The notes: generated from the letters alone by a model not told the origin. A stretch of DNA of 54,812 nucleotides from Sphingomonadaceae bacterium (GCA_025359685.1 JANYEY010000062.1:1-54812), one strand, 5' to 3'. Positions 1 through 11,309 are shown, numbered from the stretch's first letter. Made by a program: numbers and translations.

Positions 1-1020
1 GAAGCGGTACTTCACGTCGGCCTTCTCCATCCGCTCGTAAGCGTGATTGATCTCATCCATCCGGATCATCTCGATCTCCGAGACGATGCCCTTCTCGGCG
101 CAGAAATCGAGCATCTCCTGCGTCTGTGCAATCCCGCCGACGCCTGATCCAGCGACCGCCTTCTGGCCCCCGAGCAAGAGCCCCGAATGGAAGCTCGGCA
201 GCATGTCGATCACGCCGACCAGGCACAGCACGCCCTTGCGGTCGAGCAGCAGCAGGTATGGGGTCACGTCGTGCTGCACCGGGATGGTGTTGAGCAGGAA
301 GTCGAAACTGCGTGTCGCCGCCTTCATCGCCGCCTTGTCGGTCGAAATCAGCACGTGATCCGCGCCGAGCATCCTGGCATCCTCGCCCTTGCCCGGTGAG
401 GTGGTGATCATCGTCACTTCGGCGCCGAGCGCCTTGGCGAACTTGACCCCCATGTGACCGAGCCCGCCCAGACCAACCACGCCGACCTTGCTGCCGGGGC
501 CGACCTTCCAGTTTTTGAGCGGCGAATACGTGGTGATCCCGGCGCAGAGCAGCGGCGCGGCGGCGGCCATGTCGAGGCTCTCGGGCACGCGCAGCACGTA
601 GGGTTCTGCGACCACGATCCCGGCCGAATAACCGCCATAGGTCGGGGTGCCGTCGATACGGTCCTTGCTGTTGTAGGTTCCGGTCACGCCCTCGCGGCAG
701 TAGTTCTCTTCGCCGTCTTCGCAGGCATCGCAGTGCCGGCAGCTATCGACGCAAGTGCCGATTGCGGCGCGATCTCCGGGTTTAAACTTGGTCACGCTTT
801 TGCCGACCGCGCGGACGATCCCGACGATCTCGTGCCCCGGGACGAACGGAAAGTTCGAGCGGCCCCAGTCGTTGCGCGCAACGTGGAGGTCCGAATGGCA
901 CACCCCGCAATAGGTAATGTCGATCGCGACGTCCTCATCGCGCAAGCTGCGGCGATCGATGGTCATCGGATTAAGACCCGAATCGGCGGCGGTTGCGCCC
1001 CATGCGGCAGTGGCGGTCAT
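1..1020 (-). CDS. Zinc-dependent NAD(P) alcohol dehydrogenase, YahK/CAD type (3' end outside window)
   Basis: Medium-chain zinc alcohol dehydrogenase that should interconvert alcohols and aldehydes with NADP(H) in the cytoplasm. The frame is open from ATG at 1020 to the window edge: 340 residues with no stop, so only about ten residues should be missing. Visible motifs in order are GVCHSD (catalytic zinc Cys), GHE, the four-Cys structural zinc loop (CRHCDACEDGEENYC), the Rossmann turn GLGGLGHMGVKFAK, and a TTSPGK segment after it that suits NADPH. Two SDR genes lie divergently to the right. The substrate is unknown; the family is broad in aldehyde range. Confidence 0.9.
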   Translation of the reverse strand, partial: MTATAAWGATAADSGLNPMTIDRRSLRDEDVAIDITYCGVCHSDLHVARNDWGRSNFPFVPGHEIVGIVRAVGKSVTKFKPGDRAAIGTCVDSCRHCDACEDGEENYCREGVTGTYNSKDRIDGTPTYGGYSAGIVVAEPYVLRVPESLDMAAAAPLLCAGITTYSPLKNWKVGPGSKVGVVGLGGLGHMGVKFAKALGAEVTMITTSPGKGEDARMLGADHVLISTDKAAMKAATRSFDFLLNTIPVQHDVTPYLLLLDRKGVLCLVGVIDMLPSFHSGLLLGGQKAVAGSGVGGIAQTQEMLDFCAEKGIVSEIEMIRMDEINHAYERMEKADVKYRF

Positions 1021-1120
1021 CGAGTCTCTCCTGATTGTTCTGAGCCATGCTGTAATCCTGCTTGCCCAAGGTCAAGGAGCGCGGCATTAATCGCGCGATT
1101 AAAAAGTTCGGGAGAGCGTG

Positions 1121-1903
1121 ATGAAGATCGATTCGACTACGGCGGCGGTGGTGACCGGCGGGGCCTCTGGCCTCGGCCGAGCCAGCGCCGAGGCGCTGGC
1201 GGCAGCAGGCGCCAAGGTCGCAATCTTCGATGTCAACGAGGCCGCAGGTCAGGAAGTGGCCGACGCGATCGGCGGGATTTTCTGCAAGGTCGATATCACG
1301 AGCGAAGAATCGGTCGTGGCCGGGTTTACTCAGGCGCGCGCCGCGCATGGGCAGGAACGGATCACCGTCCACTGCGCGATGACCAGCCGCCGCGGTAAGA
1401 CGCTGGCGTTCGACAAGGAAGCGGGCAAGCTAAAGCGCCTTTCGACCGAGGACTACATCTACGGGGTGCAGGGCATCCTGGTCGCCAGCTACCGCATCGC
1501 CTCGCTCTCGGCCGAGGGCATGGCGGGGAATGAACCCAATGAGGACGGCGAGCGTGGCTGCATCACGCTCACCGCATCGGTCGCGGCGCAGGACGGGCAG
1601 ATCGGGCAGATCATCTACGGCTCGGCCAAGGCGGGGGTCAACGGGCTGGTCCTGCCGATGGCACGCGATTTGTCGGACATCGGCATCCGGGTGAATTCGA
1701 TCATGCCCGGGATATTCGCGACCCCGCTGATGCTGGGCGCGAAGCAGAACGTGCTCGATAGCCTCGCCGCCTCGGTGCCGTTCCCCAAGCGGCTGGGCAA
1801 GCCGGAGGAATTTGGCAGCCTGGTGCTCGAACTCGCCCGCAACGGTTACTTCAACGCCCAGTGCATCCGCCTCGACGGCGCGATCCGCATGGCCCCGCGC
1901 TAA
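1121..1903 (+). CDS. SDR oxidoreductase resembling 3-hydroxyacyl-CoA dehydrogenase type 2 (HSD10)
   Basis: Classical short-chain dehydrogenase of about 260 residues, probably NAD-dependent and acting on a 3-hydroxyacyl-CoA or similar alcohol. It shows TGGASGLG near residue 12, TASVAA with the catalytic Ser, YGSAK (YxxxK), and a C-terminal VPFPKRLG...IRLDGAIRM block that is characteristic of HSD10-like proteins. ATG at 1121 is preferred because GGAG sits at 1111-1114; an in-frame GTG lies one codon upstream. Oddly, the usual N-[NC]-A-G motif after beta-4 reads HCAMTSRR, so the Gly is lost. It is followed by a dienoyl-CoA-reductase-like SDR on the same strand, which suggests a fatty-acid or steroid side-chain oxidation setting. 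Confidence 0.85.
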   Translation: MKIDSTTAAVVTGGASGLGRASAEALAAAGAKVAIFDVNEAAGQEVADAIGGIFCKVDITSEESVVAGFTQARAAHGQERITVHCAMTSRRGKTLAFDKEAGKLKRLSTEDYIYGVQGILVASYRIASLSAEGMAGNEPNEDGERGCITLTASVAAQDGQIGQIIYGSAKAGVNGLVLPMARDLSDIGIRVNSIMPGIFATPLMLGAKQNVLDSLAASVPFPKRLGKPEEFGSLVLELARNGYFNAQCIRLDGAIRMAPR

Positions 1904-1934
1904 GAACGATCCTCTGCATTTTTGGCGAAGGCCT

Positions 1935-2036
1935 CAAATGGGGAGGTGGATCGCCGCAGGCGAGACGGAGGGGTCTCGGCGTGGGCGTTCAAAACCCCTC
2001 CGTCAGTTGCAAGAGCGACTGCCACCTCCCCATTTG
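1935..2036. repeat. Nested palindrome between two SDR genes
   Basis: Two nested perfect inverted repeats. The outer arms are 15 bp (1935-1949 and 2022-2036, CAAATGGGGAGGTGG and its complement). The inner arms are 11 bp (1964-1974 and 1994-2004, GACGGAGGGGT and its complement). The transcript could fold into a long interrupted hairpin. A degenerate third copy of the outer arm (CAAAATGGAGAGG) follows at about 2042. It looks like an intergenic REP/MITE-like element rather than a simple terminator, because no T-run follows. Confidence 0.8.
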
Positions 2037-2073
2037 GCTTTGCAAAATGGAGAGGACCTAGAAAGGACTTACG

Positions 2074-2868
2074 ATGACCTCACCATTTCGCGACAACCTG
2101 CTCGACGGCAAAGTCGCCTTCATCGCCGGCGGCACCAGCGGCATCAACCTGGGCATTGCCAAGCGCATGGCCGAGCTGGGCGCGAAGGTTGCAGTCGTCG
2201 GCCGCAACCCCGAAAAGGCCGCCAACGCTGCTGCGGAGATCGGCCACGATGCGATTGGCATCAGCGCTGACGTGCGCGATTTCGGGCTGATCCGCGGCGC
2301 GCTCGAGCAGACCCGCAATCAGTTCGGCCCGCTCAATATCGTCGTTTCGGGCGCGGCGGGAAATTTCCTTGCCCCGGTGCTGGGGATGAGCGCCAATGCG
2401 TTCAAGACCGTGGTCGATATTGATCTGCTGGGCACCTTCAACGTGTTCCGCGCCTGCCATGACCTGCTCAATGTGCCCGGCGCCTCGCTGATCGCAATCA
2501 CCGCCGGGCAGGCGGTCAACCCGATGCAGCTTCAGGCGCACGCCTGCGCCGCCAAAGCCGGGATCAACCAGCTGGTCCGCGTGCTCGCGCTCGAATGGGG
2601 CGGGGATGTGCGGGTCAACGGTATTTCGCCCGGCCCGATCGAAGGCACCGAAGGCATGGCCCGGCTGGCGCCCGATCCGGCGACCAAGGCGATGCATTTC
2701 GAGCGCATCGCGATGAAGCGCTGGGGCTTTATCGACGAGATTGCCGAAGGCGCGGTGTTCCTGTGCTCGGACGCGGCGAAGTACATCACCGGGACGATTT
2801 TGGACATCGATGGCGGCAGTCAGTTGGGGGATGCAACACAAAGGAAGGTCGAGCGCGGGCTGGCTTAA
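2074..2868 (+). CDS. SDR oxidoreductase, 2,4-dienoyl-CoA reductase (DECR) type
   Basis: 264-residue SDR predicted to reduce 2,4-dienoyl-CoA esters with NADPH during oxidation of polyunsaturated acyl chains. The cofactor motif is GGTSGINLG. The block SGAAGNFLAPVLGMSANAFK followed by VVDIDLLGTFNV is very close to the mitochondrial/peroxisomal DECR pattern (AAGNFL...NAFKTV.DID..GTFNV). As in that family, the standard YxxxK Tyr is absent (HACAAKAG), with Lys kept, and SPGPIEGTEG matches the DECR loop. The start is ATG 2074 after AAAGGA. It lies downstream of the HSD10-like SDR across a palindromic spacer and may be co-transcribed. Confidence 0.85.
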   Translation: MTSPFRDNLLDGKVAFIAGGTSGINLGIAKRMAELGAKVAVVGRNPEKAANAAAEIGHDAIGISADVRDFGLIRGALEQTRNQFGPLNIVVSGAAGNFLAPVLGMSANAFKTVVDIDLLGTFNVFRACHDLLNVPGASLIAITAGQAVNPMQLQAHACAAKAGINQLVRVLALEWGGDVRVNGISPGPIEGTEGMARLAPDPATKAMHFERIAMKRWGFIDEIAEGAVFLCSDAAKYITGTILDIDGGSQLGDATQRKVERGLA

Positions 2869-2921
2869 TTGTTTGGTGCGGACAGGCCCTCCGGCCTATC
2901 CTATGCAACACCGGCCAAGAC

Positions 2922-3566
2922 TCAGATCAAACTCTCGCCCTTGCTCACCATCTTGCCCCGGGTAATGTAGACCTTGGTCCCGACCGGGGTGATGCCGAAG
3001 ATCTTGTGCGCAAAGTCATTCGGCACGCCGACGCAGCCGTGGCTGGCATAGCCCTTCTCGACCGTCGTGCCGTGGATCGAAACGCCGTCGGGGGTGAGGT
3101 TCATGGTGAAGGGCATCGGCGCGTTGTCATACGTCGAGGAGTGATGATCGGCGTCCTTCCACTTGACCGGGAACACGCCCGTTGGCGTCGGCGTATCGCC
3201 AAAGCCGAGCAGTACTGCGGTCGCGCCGATTTCATAGCCACCGCGAAACACCGATAGCACCCGCGCATCGAGATCGACCGTGATTACCAGCGGGCCGGGC
3301 CGAACATCCTTCTCGTCCCAGTGCCATTCGCCATACTTGATCGGGCCGGTGATCGGCAGGATCCGCTTGACGACAAATGGTTCGTCCTTGGCGGGCGTTG
3401 GCGGAGCTGCGGGCTTGGGCGTGTCTGCCTGGGCGAACTGGGCCGGCGCGGAAACCGGTGCGGCGACCTTGGGCGCGTCCTCGAACGGGCGCACCATCAT
3501 TGCCCCGAGCGCGGCCACGCCCAGGACCATCGCCCCGATTACTGCATAGAGCGGATTGAACTTCAT
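2922..3566 (-). CDS. L,D-transpeptidase (YkuD domain), membrane-anchored
   Basis: Periplasmic enzyme expected to form 3-3 cross-links in peptidoglycan or attach proteins to it through a Cys nucleophile. ATG 3566 is preferred: it gives a short N-terminus followed at once by a hydrophobic anchor (YAVIGAMVLGVAALGAMMV), then a Pro/Ala-rich linker to about residue 75 and the YkuD domain. The catalytic signature SIHGTT...SHGCVGVPN carries the His and the HGC Cys. The open frame extends 25 codons further upstream without a convincing ribosome site. It converges on the preceding SDR gene. Confidence 0.88.
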   Translation of the reverse strand: MKFNPLYAVIGAMVLGVAALGAMMVRPFEDAPKVAAPVSAPAQFAQADTPKPAAPPTPAKDEPFVVKRILPITGPIKYGEWHWDEKDVRPGPLVITVDLDARVLSVFRGGYEIGATAVLLGFGDTPTPTGVFPVKWKDADHHSSTYDNAPMPFTMNLTPDGVSIHGTTVEKGYASHGCVGVPNDFAHKIFGITPVGTKVYITRGKMVSKGESLI

Positions 3567-3679
3567 GCGCCGTAGTTCCCGAATTGCCGTGGTGCCGGCC
3601 CTGTTTCGCCCAACTGCGCGGTAAATGCCAGCCGGGCGCAAGGGGGCGTTCCGCTGCGGGACTGCCTAGCGCAAAAAGG

Positions 3680-6454
3680 TTAACCGTGCGCGCCGAACAC
3701 GTTGGCGATCGCGGTGGTGATCCTGAGCGCCAGGCCTTGCGCTTCGGCGATTGGATCGATGAAATCTTGGTGGATCGCCTGGTAGCCGACCGCGGCGTCG
3801 TCCGGGTAGTCGCTCGGCTCGTCGACCGCGAAATCGCTCAATTGGGGCTCGCTGACCGGGAAGGCGCGGCGCATCTGGGCCAGCGCTTCATCGATCCGCA
3901 GGGTGAACACCATCTCGAGCACGTCTTCGCGACTGATGTCGTTGGCGCGGCTGAACGCAGGGACCGATACGGCCTTCAGGAACATGTGCTGGAACAGCGC
4001 GAGCCGCAGCGCCTGAAGTACCCCGAGCATCCGCCGGGTGTGTTCGCGGCCCACCAGCGGTGCCTCGTCCGGGATCAAGTCGAGCAGTCGGTGGAGCTTG
4101 AGCGCATCGACCCGCAGCCGCGAGGCAAGGCGGCGGAACACACCGGTGCGGTCATCGGTGGTCAGGTATTCGGCCAGCGCAAGGCAGCTTTCGGAGACGC
4201 CAGTTTCGTCGCCGCGATAGGGCCGGCTCGCCCAGTAGGCGGAATTGAACAGCTCGCCAAAGGCCGCGACGGTCTTGATGCTGGCCAGCGCATTGGCCGC
4301 GCGGACCAGCCGGACCAGTTGCCGTCCGCGTTCACTGGTCTGGAGCAGCTGCGCCAGCGCCTCGTAATTGCCTTCCGCCGCGGTGCCGAACCCGGCGATC
4401 ACGTTGACCGGGTAACCGAGCTGCTGGAGCACCGCGTTATGCGGGATTGCGCGGATCTGGCGCAGGCTCATCTCGCGATCGGCGGCGAGGTCGCTCTGGC
4501 GGCGGCTCTTGCGGCTGCCGGTGTCATTGAGCAGGCCGAGCCCGAACGCGGTGACTGCGCGCGAGTATGTCCGGCTGTGCAGGTAGTCCTGCTGGATGCG
4601 GCGGATCGCGCGGTAGAAATCGAGGCTCAGGTCGGTGCGGCGATAGAACGGATCGGGCGCTGCGTCCGGATCGGTGCTGGCGGGGCTGGCCTCGGCAAAG
4701 CGGGTCAGCGTGGCGAGTGCCAGTTCGGGAGTGCCGAAGAACAGGTAACCGTCGCCGCCCTGGAAGCTGACTTCGGGTTCGAGCTGCACCCCCGCACGCA
4801 CAAACCGCCGCCGCGCCCACGGAGAGAGCGGCCAGGCGACCCGGTCGGCAAAGCTCGACGGATGCGCGCCGCGCCCCATGCTTTCGCCGTGGGTGTTGAA
4901 GACCAGCGCGGCGACTTCGGTCAGGCCGTTGGCGACCATCGCTTCGCTGAGGCGGCCTTGCAGCCGCTCGATCGCCAGCGCGGCGGGGATTTGCCCGACG
5001 AACCGCCCGGCATCGGAGAACCCGGTCTGGATCGCCACGCGTCCGCGCGTGCGGGCGTAATCGCGGTAGGCTTCCTCAGCCAGCAGCGCATCGAGGAACC
5101 GCCCGCCGTGTTCGAGCGCGCTTTCGGTTTCGAACAGCGGAGAGACATCGACTTTCCCGTCGATCCCGAACAGCTTGGCGAAGTACAGCGCGGCCAGCAC
5201 GGTCGAAGGCTGTTCGCATTCGGCCACCAGCATGCGGATCGGGCTGTCGGCATCGACGTGGTGGAGGATTTGCGCCATCGCCAGAAACTGGCGTACTGCG
5301 GTGGAATTCTCGATCGCCAGTGCCGCGAAATTGGCGCGCAGCGGCCGCACTTCGGCGAGCAACTCGCGCATCCGCACCAAGGCTGCCTGGCTGGCGAGAT
5401 CGAGCTTGCCATCGGGATCGATCCGGCGGCGGATCGCGTTCTGCAGCTGCGAGCTGTTCACCCGGAAATGGATCCAGCCCATGCCCAGCCCATCGGCGCG
5501 CATCGCGGCAGCGGCGATGAGGAGGGTTTCGGCGGTGGTGTCGTCGGAACTGGCGGCTTGCACTTCGAGTTCGGCAATCACCCCTGAGAGACTGGTCAGC
5601 TTCTCGGGGTGGTCGCTGGTCAGATCATTCGCAACCGACGAGAGTGCAGCCGGATCGGCCAGATCGAACGCCGCCAGCCGCTCGGCCTGCCTTGCGGCAT
5701 AGTCCCCGGCGGCGGTCAGCCGGGCGGCCAGATCCGGTGCGACCCCGGCCAGCATCGCCGCATAGCTCGCCAGCCGCTCGGCTTTTTCGGCGAGCCGGTA
5801 GCGCAGCGAGGTTGCCCACGAGATGTCGGTGCGCCCGTCCATGTCATAGCCAACCCAGCTGGCGAAGCGCAGCGGCATTGGATCAAGCGCGCGCCAATGG
5901 TCAGGCCACTTACGCCGCGCTGCGCTCAGCAGCTGGCAGTTGATCGCATCGCGCGCGTCCTGCGCCCGCCCAATCGCGGCCATCGCGTCGGCGTGTTCGC
6001 TATCGAGGGTGATCGCATCGCGCTCATGCGGCGCGACACAGGCGCTGCCGGCATCGATCGCGCCGCGCGTCGCCGCGTCGGCCACGGCCGCGCTCTGGCG
6101 CCGGGTGAGGAGGAAGGTTGGGTGCGCGGTAAAGACCACGTGGAGCAATGGGTGGCGTACCCTGGCCGCGAAGCTGGCAAAGTCCGAGGCCTCGGCCAAT
6201 CCGGCGATCCGCGCACAGTTCTGGGCTGGATCGAGCGGGGCGACCAGATGATCGAGCCGCGCGGCGCGCGCCACCAGGCCCTCGCATTCAAGTTCAGCGA
6301 CCAGGGTCGCCACGTCACCAAGCGGCAGCTCACCGCTCTCGATCCGCCGCGACAGCTCGTGGCTGAGCTGGAACACCGGGTTGAACAACGGGGTTTCGGC
6401 GGTGCGGCGGTGCAGCTCGTTCAGCCGCGCGTCGAGTTGGTCGAGCAGGCTCAT
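3680..6454 (-). CDS. ppc: Phosphoenolpyruvate carboxylase
   Basis: Cytoplasmic enzyme that carboxylates PEP to oxaloacetate to refill the TCA cycle. At 924 residues it has normal family length. VVFTAHPT carries the catalytic His near residue 109. FSDAGRFVG and FNTHGESMGRGAHPSSF stand where E. coli PEPC has its conserved GYSDSGKD and GRGGSIGRGG loops, so both are diverged. The C-terminus ends NVFGAHG and lacks the usual QNTG tetrapeptide, so this is a divergent branch. Its ATG overlaps the eda stop codon by four bases, making it the last gene of the zwf-edd-glk-eda operon and linking anaplerosis with the Entner-Doudoroff route. Confidence 0.88.
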   Translation of the reverse strand: MSLLDQLDARLNELHRRTAETPLFNPVFQLSHELSRRIESGELPLGDVATLVAELECEGLVARAARLDHLVAPLDPAQNCARIAGLAEASDFASFAARVRHPLLHVVFTAHPTFLLTRRQSAAVADAATRGAIDAGSACVAPHERDAITLDSEHADAMAAIGRAQDARDAINCQLLSAARRKWPDHWRALDPMPLRFASWVGYDMDGRTDISWATSLRYRLAEKAERLASYAAMLAGVAPDLAARLTAAGDYAARQAERLAAFDLADPAALSSVANDLTSDHPEKLTSLSGVIAELEVQAASSDDTTAETLLIAAAAMRADGLGMGWIHFRVNSSQLQNAIRRRIDPDGKLDLASQAALVRMRELLAEVRPLRANFAALAIENSTAVRQFLAMAQILHHVDADSPIRMLVAECEQPSTVLAALYFAKLFGIDGKVDVSPLFETESALEHGGRFLDALLAEEAYRDYARTRGRVAIQTGFSDAGRFVGQIPAALAIERLQGRLSEAMVANGLTEVAALVFNTHGESMGRGAHPSSFADRVAWPLSPWARRRFVRAGVQLEPEVSFQGGDGYLFFGTPELALATLTRFAEASPASTDPDAAPDPFYRRTDLSLDFYRAIRRIQQDYLHSRTYSRAVTAFGLGLLNDTGSRKSRRQSDLAADREMSLRQIRAIPHNAVLQQLGYPVNVIAGFGTAAEGNYEALAQLLQTSERGRQLVRLVRAANALASIKTVAAFGELFNSAYWASRPYRGDETGVSESCLALAEYLTTDDRTGVFRRLASRLRVDALKLHRLLDLIPDEAPLVGREHTRRMLGVLQALRLALFQHMFLKAVSVPAFSRANDISREDVLEMVFTLRIDEALAQMRRAFPVSEPQLSDFAVDEPSDYPDDAAVGYQAIHQDFIDPIAEAQGLALRITTAIANVFGAHG

Positions 6455-7080
6455 CCGGCGAGCGCGCGCGCGGCCCGCGCGGCTACTTCGATTGCCGCCA
6501 CGTCGGGCGGGCTCCCATTTCTATTGGCGCCGACCAACCATGAACCGCCGCAGCACAGCACTGCGTCGAGAGCGAGCCAATCGGGCGCGCTGGCCTGTGT
6601 GATCCCGCCGGTCGGGCAGAACCGCGCCATCGCGAACGGCGCGGCGATGGCTTTCAGGGCTGGAATTCCGCCATTGGCTTCGGCCGGGAAGAACTTGAAG
6701 CGATCAAGCCCGAGATCAAGCCCGCGCATCACGTCGCTGGCGGTTGCCACGCCGGGCAGGAACGGAATATCGCCCGCGATTGCGGCCTTGGCCAGGCCGT
6801 CGGTGAGGCCTGGCGAGACGATGAATTCACTGCCTGCCGCCAGCGCATCTTCCAGCGCGTGTTCGTTGAGCACGGTGCCCGCACCGACAATCGCGTCGGG
6901 AACCTGCTTCATCTCGCGGATCACTGCCAATGCGCTGGCGGTGCGCAGCGTCACTTCGAGCACCGGCAAGCCGCCAGCGACCAGCGCCCGGGCAATCGGC
7001 ACTGCGTGAGCCACGTCTTCGATCACCAGCACCGGGATCACCGGGGCGCTGCGCATGATCTGTTCGATCCGGGAGGTCAT
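6451..7080 (-). CDS. eda: 2-dehydro-3-deoxyphosphogluconate (KDPG) aldolase
   Basis: Splits KDPG into pyruvate and glyceraldehyde 3-phosphate, the last step of the Entner-Doudoroff pathway. The 209-residue class I aldolase shows the catalytic Glu in LEVTLRT, AGTVLN, SPGLTD, and the Schiff-base Lys in DRFKFFPAE, followed by PTGGI phosphate-binding residues. It overlaps glk upstream and ppc downstream by four bases each (ATGA), so translational coupling is likely. Confidence 0.95.
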   Translation of the reverse strand: MTSRIEQIMRSAPVIPVLVIEDVAHAVPIARALVAGGLPVLEVTLRTASALAVIREMKQVPDAIVGAGTVLNEHALEDALAAGSEFIVSPGLTDGLAKAAIAGDIPFLPGVATASDVMRGLDLGLDRFKFFPAEANGGIPALKAIAAPFAMARFCPTGGITQASAPDWLALDAVLCCGGSWLVGANRNGSPPDVAAIEVAARAARALAG

Positions 7081-8066
7081 GTGTGTTCCTTGGCAAATGC
7101 GGCCGCGGCGCCGAACAGGCCGGGCTGAGGATGGGTGATGAGCTTGACCGGCAGCGCGGCCATCAGGCCTTCGAAGCGGCCCTTGGCCTTGAAGCGGTTG
7201 GCGAAGCCCGATTTGAGCAGGGTATCCCGGATCCTCAGTCCGAGCCCGCCCGCGATCACCACCCCGCTCGCGCCCTGGGCCAGCGCAATGTCGCCCGCGA
7301 ACGAGCCCAATGACAGGCAGAACCGGTCAACCGCGGCGGCGGCAAGGCTGTCTTCCCCGCTGGTGCCCAGACCCCACAGGGTCTTGTCGTCGACCTGCTG
7401 GATGGCGCGGCCTTCCATGCCCGCCAAGGCTTCGTAGATATCGACCAGCCCCGGCCCCGAAACGACCCGTTCGGCCGAAACCCGGCGGTAGCGCTGGCGC
7501 AACCGGGCGAGAATCGCGTCCTCGATGCTGTCGACCGGGGCATAGTCGATGTGCCCGCCTTCGGTCGCCTGGACGCGGTAACCCCCCCCCTTTTCAATGG
7601 GAATACCGTCGCGCCAGACATGGGCCACGCCCATGCCGGTTCCGGGACCGAGTACCGAGAGCGTGCCAGCGCCCGGCAGCGGCTTGTCCGGTCCGGCCAG
7701 ATGGATGAAGAATTCTTCCCCGGCGCGCGCCACTGCGTGGCCCACCGCGGCAAAATCGTTGATCACGGTGTAGCGTGCCGCGCCGAGCTTTTCGGGGATC
7801 AAGGCGGGGCGGATGACCCATGGATTGTTGGTGAAGCGGATCATCTCGCCGCCGACCGGCCCGGCGATCGCAATCGCCACCGCATCGGGTAACTTGCCGC
7901 CCTGCAGCTCAGCGAAATGCTCCCAAGCGGTCTGGAAGCTGGCGTGATCGTGGGTGTGCAAGGTGATCGGCTCGCCCAGCTTGATCGCCCCGCCCGCAGC
8001 AATCTCGGCCAGCGCAAAGCGCGCATGGGTGCCGCCGATATCGACGGTGACCAGCGAGGTACTCAC
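7077..8066 (-). CDS. glk: Glucokinase
   Basis: ATP-dependent phosphorylation of glucose to glucose 6-phosphate, feeding Zwf. The 329-residue protein belongs to the bacterial Glk family: the phosphate-1 motif [12 protein letters not shown] lies at the N-terminus, [10 protein letters not shown] holds the catalytic Asp region, and [10 protein letters not shown] is the nucleotide/sugar loop. It overlaps edd and eda by four bases each. Its place inside the Entner-Doudoroff operon implies that free glucose, not a PTS product, enters this route. Confidence 0.94.
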   Translation of the reverse strand: MSTSLVTVDIGGTHARFALAEIAAGGAIKLGEPITLHTHDHASFQTAWEHFAELQGGKLPDAVAIAIAGPVGGEMIRFTNNPWVIRPALIPEKLGAARYTVINDFAAVGHAVARAGEEFFIHLAGPDKPLPGAGTLSVLGPGTGMGVAHVWRDGIPIEKGGGYRVQATEGGHIDYAPVDSIEDAILARLRQRYRRVSAERVVSGPGLVDIYEALAGMEGRAIQQVDDKTLWGLGTSGEDSLAAAAVDRFCLSLGSFAGDIALAQGASGVVIAGGLGLRIRDTLLKSGFANRFKAKGRFEGLMAALPVKLITHPQPGLFGAAAAFAKEHT

Positions 8067-9869
8067 AGGCCCGCCTCAGCCAGCATCGCGGATGCGCCGA
8101 GTTCGGCGCCATCGGCATGATTGCGCAGCATGGCGAACAGTTCGCGGCTCATGCCCATTTCGGCGCGCGGGGCGATAACGGGCGTGCGGCCCGACAAGTC
8201 GGCTTTGACCTGCAGCAGTCCGTCGTGGCCGCACAGTTTGATCACATCGCCGTCCTGCACACAGGCAAGCGGGCCGCCCGCATAGGCTTCGGGGGTGACA
8301 TGGATCGCCGCTGGAACCTTGCCCGATGCGCCTGACATGCGGCCGTCGGTGACCAGCGCGACCTTGAAGCCCCTGTCCTGCAATACGCCGAGCGGTGGGG
8401 TCAGCTTGTGCAGTTCGGGCATGCCATTGGCGCACGGACCCTGGAAGCGCACGACCACGATCACGTCGCGGTCAAGCTCGCCCGCCTTGAACGCGGCCTG
8501 GACTTCGTCCTGAGTGGAAAAGACCCGGCATGGGGCCTCGATCGTCCAGCGTTCCTTGTCGACCGCGCTGGTCTTGAAGGTAGCGCGGCCCAGGTTGCCC
8601 TTAACCAACCGCATCCCGCCATCGGGCATGAAGGCGCGTGATACCGGGCGCAACATCGCATCGTCGCCGCTTTCGACCGGGGCGGGTCGCCAGGTGAGCG
8701 CGCCATCTTCGAGCGCCGGCTCGGTCGCATAATCGGCCATGCCGCCTGCGGACACGGTCATGACGTCGCCGTGCGCAAGCCCGGCATCGAGCAGTTCACG
8801 AACCACGAACGAGATCCCGCCCGCAGCGTGGAAATGGTTCACGTCCCCAGCGCCGTTGGGATAGACCCGCGCCAGCAGGGGCACCGCGCCCGACAGCTCG
8901 TCAAGGTCTTGCCAATCAAGCTTGATCCCGGCCGCGCGCGCCATCGCTGGCAGGTGGATCGCGTGGTTGGTCGATCCGCCAGTGCACAGCAGGCCAACCG
9001 CGGCGTTGACGATCGCCTTCTCGTCGACCACCTGGGCCATGGGGCGGTAATCGCCGCTTTCACGCCCGATTGCGGCGAGCCGATGGACCGCAGCGCGGGT
9101 GAGCGCTGAGCGCAGCGGGGTGTTTGGCGGTACAAACGAGGCGGCCGGCATGTGCAGCCCCATCAGTTCGAGCATCATCTGGTTCGAATTGGCGGTGCCA
9201 TAGAAGGTGCAGGTGCCAGCGCTGTGATAGCTTGCGCTCTCGCTTTCGAGCAGATCGGCACGGCTCGCCTTGCCCTCTGCGTAAAGCTGGCGGACCTTTT
9301 GCTTCTCGCGGTTGGCGAGGCCCGATGGCATCGGCCCGGAAGGAATGAAAATCGCCGGCAAATGCCCGAACCGCAGCGCGCCGATCACGAGGCCCGGGAC
9401 GATCTTGTCGCAAATGCCGAGCAGCGCCATCCCGTCGAACATCGCGTGGCTCATCGCCACGCCGGCCGATAAGGCGATGATATCGCGGCTGAACAGGCTG
9501 AGTTCCATCCCGGCCTGACCCTGCGTCACCCCGTCGCACATCGCCGGAACCCCGCCCGCAACCTGCGCGGTGGCGCCGACTTCGCGGGCATAGAGCTTCA
9601 TCGCTTCGGGATAGCGCCCATAGGGCTGATGCGCCGACAGCATGTCGTTGTAGGCGGTGACGATGGCGAGGTTGGGACCGCGGCCTGACTTGATCGCGGG
9701 CTTGTCGCCCTCAGCCGCAGCAAAGCCATGCGCCAGGTTCGAGCAAGATAGCCCCCCGCGCCCGGGGAACTTTTCGGCCTCGCGCTCCATCAGCTCGAGG
9801 TAGGGGCGGCGACTGTCCCTGGAATTGTCGATGATCCGTTGCGTGACGCGCTCGATCACCGGATGAAGG

Positions 9870-9877
<8 letters not shown>
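8063..9877 (-). CDS. edd: 6-phosphogluconate dehydratase
   Basis: Dehydrates 6-phosphogluconate to KDPG. It is an IlvD/Edd-family [4Fe-4S] enzyme of 604 residues. Candidate cluster Cys residues are in [20 protein letters not shown] and [27 protein letters not shown] and the [10 protein letters not shown] substrate loop are also clear. The start at 9877 ([11 protein letters not shown]) is chosen because it matches the family N-terminus; the frame is open further upstream only as an extension inside zwf. It overlaps the zwf 3' end by eight bases and glk by four. Confidence 0.95.

Positions 9878-11309
<1,432 letters not shown>

Noticed and set aside
3584..5587. Long open frame (667 codons) antisense to ppc
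   Set aside because: A shadow of the GC-rich ppc gene: no ribosome site, no recognisable domain, while the minus strand encodes a full PEP carboxylase.
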